64,000 nt of DNA from the NCBI RefSeq assembly GCF_009496005.1, contig NZ_WIBF01000004.1, positions 1 through 64,000 of the forward strand, read 5' to 3'. Within the stretch, counting starts at the first letter, position 1; each line of letters opens with the position of its first letter. Shown piece by piece: positions 15,924 through 24,053 of this stretch. This DNA is from Tritonibacter litoralis (lineage in GTDB: Bacteria > Pseudomonadota > Alphaproteobacteria > Rhodobacterales > Rhodobacteraceae). The notes beneath the pieces were generated by a model. It did no database searches, was not told the origin of the DNA, and worked only from the letters and a program-made list of their open reading frames with translations. The translations under genes and the position numbers were made by a program.

Positions 15924-18773
15924 ATGACGATTGAAGGCACCAACGATAGGGATACTTTGCGCGCCGAGCAACCCGGTGATGTGGTTTATGGCTTCGGTGG
16001 CAACGATTTTATTTTCAATAACGCTGATGGAACCACGCTGATTGGCGGTTCAGGGAATGATCAGTATCGGCTGTTTTCCAGCGATACAACAATCATCGAG
16101 GAGGCCGACGGCGGCCATGACACCATCTGGGCTTATGATCATGTGACAATGCCCGATCATGTCGAGGATCTGGTGTTTAAGCGGGTTGCGAAATGGCATG
16201 CTATCCGGGGCAATGATCTGGACAACATGATTTCGGCCGGGGATGGCGAACAGGCCATTCGCGGAGCTGGCGGCAATGACACGTTGATTGGTGGCGGTGG
16301 GCGCGACAGCTTTGTGTTCGGGCTTGGTGATGGTCACGACACGATCATGGATTACACGCCCGGCGAGGATGATCTGGCCTTTTGGTCCTTGGGTGTGACC
16401 AGTTTGACCGATTTGATGGCTTTGGGCACGGACACCGATGATGGCTATTTGATCACCTTCAGCGCCGAGCAATCGGTGCTGTTGAAAGGCGTGCGCGGCG
16501 ATGACTTGTCGGATGCGGATCTGCCGCTGTCAGAGATGCCAAGCGATCTGCTTGATGGGGCGGTTCTGACGTTCGAAGACTCCTTTGACAGTGAAGACTC
16601 ATTGACCAACGGTCAATGGAACACCACGCCCAGCAACGGTCACCCAGTTGCGGCGGCTGCCGCACGGGGAAGCCGGTTTCATACATATGTAGATGAAAAC
16701 TCCCAAACTCCCGAAGGCGAAGAAATTGGATACAACCCCTTCAGCGTCACGGATGGCGTGTTGTCGATTTCCGCAACCCGGACGCCGGATCATTTGACGG
16801 ATGAACTGGAGCCATGGCTGTCGGGCCTTTTGGAAACACATGGCACATTTGAACAGACCTATGGGTATTTCGAAGTGCGCGCCAGAACACCCGAGGGCCA
16901 GGGGTTTTGGCCTGCGTTCTGGCTGATGCCTGCTGACTTCTCCTGGCCGCCCGAAGCCGATATCCTCGAGATCCTTGGCAGTCGCCCCGATATCTACCGC
17001 GCAGCGACCCATACTGAGCTTTGGGGGGACAAGGTCACAGCGGCTGAGTCCTGGTTGGTTCCCGATACCTCGGCTGATTTCCACACCTATGGGCTGTTGT
17101 GGACACCGGAAAAACTGATCTACACCTTTGACGGGCGCGTGATGATGGAGGTGCCAACCCCTCCGGATATGCACAGCCCCCATGCGATTCGTCTGAACCT
17201 CGCCTTGGGTGGATGGGACGGCGATCCCAATGCAGACACCCCGGATGGCGGCAGTCTGGATGTGGATTACGTACGTGCCTATCAAATTCCAGGCATTGAG
17301 GCCCTGCCGCGCAACACGGACTTCAGCGATTACGCAGATGTTGAAAACGGGGTTCTGAACATCAACGAGTTCGATCAGCTGGACCTTTACGGAGATGACG
17401 TCCGCCGCCTGGCTGACGATCCTGCTGCTGTATTGGCTCCGCTTGAGGCCGCAAGCACCGCGACATTGGTCGGCAATCAGTTTGACAACGAACTGACCGG
17501 CAACGACGAGGGCACTGTCATCAATGGGAAGGCAGGCAATGACACCTTATCCGGCAATGGCGGTGATGATTATCTGATCGGCGAAGACGGCAACGACGTG
17601 TTGGAAGGCGGCACCGGTCAGGACACATTGGTCGGGGGGCTCGGCGACGACACGTATATCATCCGTCGCAACGACGGGTCTGCAACACGTGCGTTTGAAT
17701 TGATCTTGGAACAGCCCAATCAGGGCTACGACACGTTGTATCTGCCGGACTTTGTGCCAACAGATGTGCGCACAGTTATGGACTGGGCCCGCTGGCACAT
17801 CGTTTTTGAAAGTGACACTGGCACACAGTATATCTCGATCAAGGCCACACCAGGGATTGGTGGCAATGACGTCGGCAGCTACATCGAACGCGTTGAATTT
17901 GGCGACGGCACCGTGTGGGATATGACCGGCGCGCTGTTCTTGCATGGCGATGACATGGATAATGTCAGCTCTGGCAGCCGGTACAATGACACCATTCTGG
18001 GGGCCGGCGGCGATGATACGCTGATCGGTATGGATGGTGACGACGATATCGACGGCGGTGACGGCGTGGATGATCTGTATGGCTGGAACGGCAATGACAC
18101 CCTGCGCGACAGTGGTTCAGAAGGCGACGATCGTCTAATGGGCGAAGCTGGCCATGATGTGCTGCAGGCTGGCCGTGGCCTTGACTTCTTGTTCGGTGGA
18201 GCAGGGCGTGACAGCCTGTTTGCCAGTTCAGACGGGGATAACCTGGATGGCGGCGATGATGCGGATTATCTGCGCGGTCGCGGCGCGGCTGACACGCTGG
18301 ACGGCGGTGCAGGTGATGACACGCTCCTTGCGGCGGGTGGCGACGACCTGGCCTCTGGTGGTGCGGGCAATGATATGGTCAAAGGGGCTGAAGGCAACGA
18401 CACCCTGTCTGGAGGAGATGATCGCGATCGTCTGATCGGCGGGTTGGGCGCGGACAGCCTGTCGGGTGATGCGGGTGCTGATACGCTGCATGGGGGCAAC
18501 GGCGCGGACCGCATCAACGGCGGAGCCGGGCGCGACATTCATATCGGTGGCGAAGGTGATGATGTCTTTGTCTTTGCTTTCAGCGAAATCGAACGGGACG
18601 TCATTCGTGACTTTGAGGCAGGCGACCAGATCGAAGTCCATGTCGACCATGATCCGTCTGAGTATAGCATTTCCCTATCGTCTGATTTGATCAAAATTCA
18701 ACACACGGTCAGCAACGAGACGGTTGAGATTTTTGCACATAACGTAACTTTGAATGATGTTGATCTCCTGTAA
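15924..18773 (+). CDS. GH16 glycoside hydrolase with RTX repeats on both sides
   Basis: This 949-residue protein has calcium-binding RTX nonapeptides at the N-terminus (about 10-125), a GH16 catalytic domain (about 212-455) and two further RTX blocks (about 515-580 and 660-900). The GH16 active-site pattern ExDxxE is complete (E344, D346, E349 in WPPEADILE). There is no signal peptide, and the acidic, Leu-ending C-terminus (VTLNDVDLL) fits type I secretion. The layout and place recall ExsH, the secreted glycanase that trims succinoglycan in Sinorhizobium, so trimming of the polymer made by this island is the likely role. The RTX block ahead of the catalytic domain is unusual. No type I transporter is nearby. 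Confidence 0.92.
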   Translation: MTIEGTNDRDTLRAEQPGDVVYGFGGNDFIFNNADGTTLIGGSGNDQYRLFSSDTTIIEEADGGHDTIWAYDHVTMPDHVEDLVFKRVAKWHAIRGNDLDNMISAGDGEQAIRGAGGNDTLIGGGGRDSFVFGLGDGHDTIMDYTPGEDDLAFWSLGVTSLTDLMALGTDTDDGYLITFSAEQSVLLKGVRGDDLSDADLPLSEMPSDLLDGAVLTFEDSFDSEDSLTNGQWNTTPSNGHPVAAAAARGSRFHTYVDENSQTPEGEEIGYNPFSVTDGVLSISATRTPDHLTDELEPWLSGLLETHGTFEQTYGYFEVRARTPEGQGFWPAFWLMPADFSWPPEADILEILGSRPDIYRAATHTELWGDKVTAAESWLVPDTSADFHTYGLLWTPEKLIYTFDGRVMMEVPTPPDMHSPHAIRLNLALGGWDGDPNADTPDGGSLDVDYVRAYQIPGIEALPRNTDFSDYADVENGVLNINEFDQLDLYGDDVRRLADDPAAVLAPLEAASTATLVGNQFDNELTGNDEGTVINGKAGNDTLSGNGGDDYLIGEDGNDVLEGGTGQDTLVGGLGDDTYIIRRNDGSATRAFELILEQPNQGYDTLYLPDFVPTDVRTVMDWARWHIVFESDTGTQYISIKATPGIGGNDVGSYIERVEFGDGTVWDMTGALFLHGDDMDNVSSGSRYNDTILGAGGDDTLIGMDGDDDIDGGDGVDDLYGWNGNDTLRDSGSEGDDRLMGEAGHDVLQAGRGLDFLFGGAGRDSLFASSDGDNLDGGDDADYLRGRGAADTLDGGAGDDTLLAAGGDDLASGGAGNDMVKGAEGNDTLSGGDDRDRLIGGLGADSLSGDAGADTLHGGNGADRINGGAGRDIHIGGEGDDVFVFAFSEIERDVIRDFEAGDQIEVHVDHDPSEYSISLSSDLIKIQHTVSNETVEIFAHNVTLNDVDLL

Positions 18774-19225
18774 GGTAATCAACTTTTACGGTGCTTGTAC
18801 TTGCATGCAATCTCCTTTATATGATAGGAAAATGCTGCGCTGCATCGTCAATATTCTGCTCTGCAGCATCACTTTTGGGACACGAGCCTACCCGTTTGGC
18901 TAAGTGATTCTAACCATCTACCTAGCAACTTTCCATTTATTGTTGACGCAGCGTCCATAAAGACCTTGTGATTGCGCGATTGTCCATTTGCTGCAATCCA
19001 TTTTATGCGGTTTGGCGCATGTGATTAATAAATAATTTTGTTTAATTTCCGTGCCTTACAGCTGTTTGGCGGTTTCTTGCTGCTGCTTTCATGTAATTCC
19101 CCCAAGACATAGGTTTTACTGTAGAAAATTATCATTAAAAAGGATTTTAGGACGGGGCGGCCCAACAGCAAGACGACGCGATTGCGGTCCATTCATGTAT
19201 TAAGTTTAATAAGGGTACTTTTGCT
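18774..19225. other. 452-base A/T-rich gap with a TTGCATGCAA palindrome
   Basis: No gene is supported here. The palindrome TTGCATGCAA at 18801-18810 shares its half-site TTGCATG with the wider dyad at 20130-20153 upstream of the RTX protease. The stretch probably holds the exoY promoter, but no clear -35/-10 pair can be fixed by eye. Confidence 0.45.
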
Positions 19226-19900
19226 ATGCAGCATTATGCAGCGGACTCCGTACACTTGAACGCGACGGCAGTCGAACCTCAGAATAACGGGTTTTACATC
19301 GGCTTCGGCAAGCGTCTATTCGACCTGTGCTTGGCGGTTTTGATCTTGCCGATCTTGCTTCCGGTTATTGCAGTCTTGGCAATTTTGGTGCGTCGGGATG
19401 GCGGTCCAAGCTTCTTTGGACACACTCGGGTGGGTTTGAATGGAAAGACATTCAAATGCTGGAAAGTCAGAACCATGGTGGTCGACGCCGAGGCGAAGTT
19501 GCAGGCCTATCTGGCAGACAACCCAGCCGCCGCAGCCGAGTGGGCGCGGGATCACAAACTGACCAATGATCCGCGCATCAACAAAATTGGCCACATCCTG
19601 CGGGCTACCAGCCTGGATGAGCTGCCGCAGATCTGGAATGTCCTGAAAGGCGAGATGACATTTGTAGGTCCACGCCCGGTGGTGGTTGCCGAGCTTGAGA
19701 AATACGGCCCTTCTGTCTCCAGCTATTTGCAGCAAAAACCTGGCATCACGGGCCTGTGGCAGGTCTCTGGGCGCAATGACATCTCATATGACGAACGGGT
19801 CGAGCTGGATGTGATCTATCTGCACACACGCTCCTTGATGCTGGACCTCAAGATTATCGCAAAAACCGGTTTGGCGGTTCTGGATAAAACCGGCAAGTAA
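19226..19900 (+). CDS. exoY: Undecaprenyl-phosphate sugar phosphotransferase (ExoY-like)
   Basis: The 224-residue protein is a short polyisoprenyl-phosphate hexose-1-phosphate transferase, the enzyme that starts the repeat unit on the lipid carrier at the inner membrane. It has one membrane segment (about 32-54), then the family motifs [38 protein letters not shown] and [14 protein letters not shown]. Its size matches ExoY, not the longer WbaP/WcaJ types. AAGGG lies 10 bases before the start. A terminator follows, so it is probably a single-gene unit. Confidence 0.93.
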   Translation: MQHYAADSVHLNATAVEPQNNGFYIGFGKRLFDLCLAVLILPILLPVIAVLAILVRRDGGPSFFGHTRVGLNGKTFKCWKVRTMVVDAEAKLQAYLADNPAAAAEWARDHKLTNDPRINKIGHILRATSLDELPQIWNVLKGEMTFVGPRPVVVAELEKYGPSVSSYLQQKPGITGLWQVSGRNDISYDERVELDVIYLHTRSLMLDLKIIAKTGLAVLDKTGK

Positions 19901-19932
19901 CATCACACTGGTTTAGATCACAAACCAATCGC

Positions 19933-19966
19933 AAAAAGGCCGCGGGTGAAAACCGGCGGCTTTTTT
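19933..19966 (+). terminator. Intrinsic terminator after exoY
   Basis: An imperfect stem (GGCCGCGGGT and ACCGGCGGC around a GAAA loop) is flanked by a run of A on the left and six T on the right. It may work in both directions. Confidence 0.85.
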
Positions 19967-20312
19967 ACGTTTACATAAACCGAATCTATCGGTCATCCGC
20001 GCGGCGGACCGACGGTGGATGTTTCCATTGGTTTGGATATCAAGTTTCAAGAAAAGTTTTTCAAAATCATGAGCTTAACCCGAAATTCGCGCCCTTCAAC
20101 TTCATTAAGACATCGTTAAAGAAGATAAAAATTGCATGGCCGGTCATGCAATTGCTGGAAACGTGACACATCTCGGCCCCAATTCCTTGGCAAACAGTTA
20201 ACGAAGATTACTGGGGTATTTTCACGGCACATTGGCGCTGCCAGGTGGTTCTTGTCACTGCGACGGGACCGCACTCAGTCGGTGTGTGCGTAGAAGTCTA
20301 AAGGGTTTAAAT
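19967..20312. promoter_or_regulatory. Control region of the RTX protease, with a 9-bp-arm dyad
   Basis: AATTGCATG (20130-20138) and CATGCAATT (20145-20153) form a perfect inverted repeat with a six-base spacer, a layout typical of a dimeric repressor or activator site. It lies 160 bases before the protease start. Otherwise this 346-base stretch holds no gene. Confidence 0.5.
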
Positions 20313-23051
20313 ATGTCGCAGGTTGCACCAAATTCGAACCGCGTGCAGGAATTTCTCGAAGATCCGAGGATCAACGACAGCTGGTACTTGGACAGTTCTA
20401 CCAGATCGGCGTTGAGCATCGATATTGAAGGTGTGTGGGAAGAATACACCGGGCAGGATGTGACTGTTGGGGTCATCGACTCCCAGATCGACTATCATCA
20501 CAAGGATCTGTCGCGCGCCTATGATGAGACTCAGGATTACGACTTTGATCGTGACACCGGTGACATCAGCATAAACTCAAAATACATCACAGATCACCAC
20601 GGTACGATGGTGGCAGGTATGATTGCCGCAGAGGGTGGCAATGATGTGGGCAGCGTCGGTATCTCTCCGGACGCCACCTTGGTTGGGCTTGCGATCAATT
20701 ACAGCAGCCCGGACATCAGCAATCAGGTGGTTCAGGCGCTGAACGCAGCCGTGGATCTGGATGTCGTCAACAACAGCTGGAGCTTTTCCGCCAATTTCCG
20801 CGACAACTTCCGCCTGTCCAGCTATGCAGACCACAGCGCAGCGCTGGAAAACCTGGCGACCAACGGACGTGACGGGCTGGGGACATCCGTTGTGTTTTCC
20901 GCCGGCAACGGGGGTATCGAAGGGGCGTCCAACTATCACAACTTCCAGAACTCGCCTTACTCAATCGCGGTGGGCGCGGTCGAGCGGTTTGGTGATGTCT
21001 GGGAAAACAGCAATACAGGTGCCAACGTCTTGTTGTCCGCCGCAGGTCATCAGGCGGTTACAACCTATTCGAACGACCGCTATGCTTTGCCGTCCGGCAC
21101 GTCTTTTGCGGCGCCTCAGGTGGCGGGTGCCATTGCATTGATGCTTGAGGCCAATCCCGACCTTGGATATCGCGACATCCAGCAAATCCTTGCGCTGAGT
21201 TCAACGCGTGAAGGTCTGTCCGACACGCCGCTGGTTGGCGATGGGTGGCTGACCAACGGTGCCGACAACTTTAACGGCGGCGGCATGCATTACAGCGATG
21301 CCTTTGGCTATGGGTTCCTGAACGTCCGCAACGCCGTCCGCCTGGCCGAGACATGGGACAAACAACAGACTGCAGCCAATCTGGATACTGTTGTTGTTGA
21401 AGAAGACTTTTATCTGGCTCTGGAAGCCGGCACCAAGGATCACATTCAAGCAACCTTTGAGATGGACGAGACCGTTATGGTCGAACACGTCCGCCTTGCT
21501 TTGGATCTGAACTGGAAGAACAACGGCGATCTGGATGTCTATTTGACTAGCCCGGATGGGACCACTGTTCGTCTGGTGTATGATGCCGAGGGCACAAGCT
21601 ATATTGGTGGCTTGCGCAACTTTACCCTGACTTCTGTGGCCACCATGGGCGAGCTGTCCAGCGGTGAATGGACCATCGATATCTATAACCGTGATCCCGA
21701 TGCCGCCAGCGGCGACGGGTCTGCGATGACCGGTGTGCTCAATAGCGCGACCCTGACCCTTCATGGTGAGGCCGATGGGCTGGAGGATGACACCTATTTC
21801 TACACCGACGAGTTCGGGTCGCTTTATGCAGATGAAACGGCACGCCACATGTTGCAAGACAGCGACGGCGGTGTCGATACGCTCAATGCGGCGGCGGTCA
21901 CCACCGACAGCGTGATCGACCTCAGCGGTGGTAAGAATACGACGATTGCGGGCGTCACGGTTGAGATGGATACCCCGTCCAATATTGAAAACGCCTATGC
22001 CGGTGACGGGAATGACACGGTGATTGGCAGCGAAGCCGACAACCATCTGCGTGCGGGCCGTGGCGATGATACGTTACAATTCAGCGCAGGCGAAGACGTA
22101 CTGGCAGGCGGCGCGGGGATCGATACGCTGCGGTTTGAGTTCAACTTCAGCGAGGTCTACGGCTATCTGACCGAGGCGCAAACCCTGCTCCTGGGCGTGG
22201 TGGACTATGGCCTGGCCACGGTGTCTGGCGTCGAGAGTTTTGAATTCTACGATGTGACCTATTCCCTGGCCGAATTGACCAACCGTCTGGGCAACGGCAC
22301 AGACACGCCGAATGAGACCCCGGACACCCCAGACGACGCGGATACACCAGACGATCCGGATACGACAGACTCAATTGATCCTGATCCGGTCGAGGATGAG
22401 CCGGAAGAGCAGCCAGTGGACGATACGCCTGCCGACCCGGTGGAACCGCCGGTTACCTTTGACGAAGTTCAGATCGGCACCGCAGCAGCGGATGCGTTGC
22501 GCGGCAGCAGCCTGCGCGACCATCTGACAAGTGCCGAGGGCAATGATACAGTCTTTGGCTTTGCGGGGGACGACCTCCTGGAAGGGGGCGACGGCAACGA
22601 CAGGATCAAAGGTGGTGACGACAACGACAGCCTTCGCGGTGACAGCGGAACCGATGCCTTGTTCGGTGGCATGGGCGACGACCTGCTGGAAGGCGGCGCG
22701 GACAACGACAAGCTGATCGGCCACGAGGGCAACGATACTCTGATCGGCGGGTCGGGCCGGGATGTTCTGCGCGGCGGTGACGGTGCGGATACCTATGTCT
22801 TTGACCTCACTGAGGCAGATCAATTGGATGTGCTCTTTGGCTTCAGCGCGACCGAAGGTGACACGATTGTTGTTCAAGGCCTCGAAGAGGACGCAGCCGT
22901 AAGCTTTGACCTGCTTTTCAAAGACAATGGCAGCGTGTTCCTTCAGGCAGAGATCGACGGTGAGACCACCCGCCTGGCAAAGCTTGTCAACTTTGAAGAG
23001 GATGCTCTGACGGTTGATATGCAGGCGGATGGATCCGCATTCTTGTACTGA
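20313..23051 (+). CDS. Subtilisin-like serine protease with P domain and RTX repeats
   Basis: The 912-residue protein has an S8 peptidase domain (about 35-345) with a full triad: Asp56 in VIDSQID, His96 in DHHGTMVAG and Ser264 in SGTSFAAP, plus Asn199 for the oxyanion hole. A proprotein-convertase P domain follows (about 358-486), then an RTX block, an acidic Pro/Thr/Asp linker (about 662-712) and a second RTX block. No Sec signal is seen; RTX repeats and the C-terminus point to type I secretion. It lacks an obvious N-terminal prodomain. The start at 20313 is preceded by AAAGGG; the frame opens earlier. Its targets may be surface proteins or other RTX proteins in the matrix, which is inference. 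Confidence 0.92.
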   Translation: MSQVAPNSNRVQEFLEDPRINDSWYLDSSTRSALSIDIEGVWEEYTGQDVTVGVIDSQIDYHHKDLSRAYDETQDYDFDRDTGDISINSKYITDHHGTMVAGMIAAEGGNDVGSVGISPDATLVGLAINYSSPDISNQVVQALNAAVDLDVVNNSWSFSANFRDNFRLSSYADHSAALENLATNGRDGLGTSVVFSAGNGGIEGASNYHNFQNSPYSIAVGAVERFGDVWENSNTGANVLLSAAGHQAVTTYSNDRYALPSGTSFAAPQVAGAIALMLEANPDLGYRDIQQILALSSTREGLSDTPLVGDGWLTNGADNFNGGGMHYSDAFGYGFLNVRNAVRLAETWDKQQTAANLDTVVVEEDFYLALEAGTKDHIQATFEMDETVMVEHVRLALDLNWKNNGDLDVYLTSPDGTTVRLVYDAEGTSYIGGLRNFTLTSVATMGELSSGEWTIDIYNRDPDAASGDGSAMTGVLNSATLTLHGEADGLEDDTYFYTDEFGSLYADETARHMLQDSDGGVDTLNAAAVTTDSVIDLSGGKNTTIAGVTVEMDTPSNIENAYAGDGNDTVIGSEADNHLRAGRGDDTLQFSAGEDVLAGGAGIDTLRFEFNFSEVYGYLTEAQTLLLGVVDYGLATVSGVESFEFYDVTYSLAELTNRLGNGTDTPNETPDTPDDADTPDDPDTTDSIDPDPVEDEPEEQPVDDTPADPVEPPVTFDEVQIGTAAADALRGSSLRDHLTSAEGNDTVFGFAGDDLLEGGDGNDRIKGGDDNDSLRGDSGTDALFGGMGDDLLEGGADNDKLIGHEGNDTLIGGSGRDVLRGGDGADTYVFDLTEADQLDVLFGFSATEGDTIVVQGLEEDAAVSFDLLFKDNGSVFLQAEIDGETTRLAKLVNFEEDALTVDMQADGSAFLY

Positions 23052-23068
23052 TCGCCCCCCATCAGAAC

Positions 23069-23106
23069 AAAAAAGCTTGCCCGATCTAGTTCGGGCAGGC
23101 TTTTTT
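23069..23106. terminator. Two-way terminator between the RTX protease and sulfotransferase
   Basis: A long stem (AAAAGCTTGCCCGA and TTCGGGCAGGCTTTT, one mismatch) is flanked by A-run and T-run, so it can end transcription from both converging genes. Confidence 0.88.
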
Positions 23107-23139
23107 CATGTCCAGGAATTCACGCCCAGGGCGCAGCAC

Positions 23140-24003
23140 TTAGGATGCGAAACGCTCCCATGGCGGGGTCCGGTCGATCAGTTTTGCCAGTTCAGCTACA
23201 TCATCGGCATAAAAATCGGTCAGCGCCGCCTCGGTATCGGCGGTCATTGGGGCCACCACATCGCGGACCGGCTCGCGGTTGGCATCACGCAGCTGCTTTA
23301 CACCTGGGGCGCCTTTGACGGTTTCAATCAATCGGCCCATGCCGTTTTGACGCGCAAAATTCCCAATTTTCCACAGGGTCTCACCCACGGCCGCATTGCG
23401 GTAGCGCACGCTTTCATTGGCGCGCAGGTCCAGAAAATCCTCCAACTGCGGTAACCCCAAAGCCTGGGTGACCCGCAACGCCGATGCTTCGCGGTCCACG
23501 TGGATTTCCTCCTGGAACCACAGGTGGATCTGCTCGGTCGGGAAATGGTCGTACCACCGCGCCAGATGATGCGCATAACGCCCCTGATCTTTGTAGAGCG
23601 GATTGTTCGCCATCGCGGTTTCAAACACCAGATTGTCGCCCGAGATATGTTCCTTGCGGACCTCGTGCAGGTGATTGGAAAACGCCCGTTTGACCGGATC
23701 GCGTAGCGTGACAAAGACCTGCATGTCCGGGTTATAGGCCGCCGCGCGCGCTGCCGCGTCTGGATGAATGAAGTAAGAGGGTGAGATATCACCGCGATGG
23801 GTGGCTTCGGGGGCGTCGTGGAAATTGCGTTCGTACCATTCATATCCGCGGTCGAAATAATAGCTGAAAAAATCCACCTCTTTGATATCGCTGACTTTGA
23901 CGGCCGCACATTGCTGTAGCACGCCATATAGCCAAGTAGAGGCACATTTCTGTGCGCCGATCCCGATGAAGGTTGCTTGAAAATCTCGCATATCTTGTTC
24001 CAT
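23140..24003 (-). CDS. Sulfotransferase, PAPS-dependent (first of three)
   Basis: The 287-residue product has the 5'-phosphosulfate loop IGAQKCASTWL near residue 14 and the 3'-phosphate site VTLRDPVKRAFSNHLHE. These are the marks of carbohydrate sulfotransferases that use PAPS. No signal peptide or membrane segment is seen, so it should work in the cytoplasm on lipid-linked repeat units or nucleotide sugars. It lies downstream of the Sec-exported GH16 gene (50 bases) and is probably co-transcribed with it. Confidence 0.88.
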   Translation of the reverse strand: MEQDMRDFQATFIGIGAQKCASTWLYGVLQQCAAVKVSDIKEVDFFSYYFDRGYEWYERNFHDAPEATHRGDISPSYFIHPDAAARAAAYNPDMQVFVTLRDPVKRAFSNHLHEVRKEHISGDNLVFETAMANNPLYKDQGRYAHHLARWYDHFPTEQIHLWFQEEIHVDREASALRVTQALGLPQLEDFLDLRANESVRYRNAAVGETLWKIGNFARQNGMGRLIETVKGAPGVKQLRDANREPVRDVVAPMTADTEAALTDFYADDVAELAKLIDRTPPWERFAS

Positions 24004-24053
24004 TCGGTGTTGTTTCGGTCAAAAGGCGTCCAACGAAGCGGAGAGGAGCTTCG

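Noticed and set aside
17500-18560. Regular short DNA repeats that could suggest a CRISPR or tandem repeat array
   Set aside because: They encode RTX nonapeptides (GGxGxDxLx) in frame within the GH16 gene; spacing is 27 bases with degenerate sequence, and there are no unique spacers.
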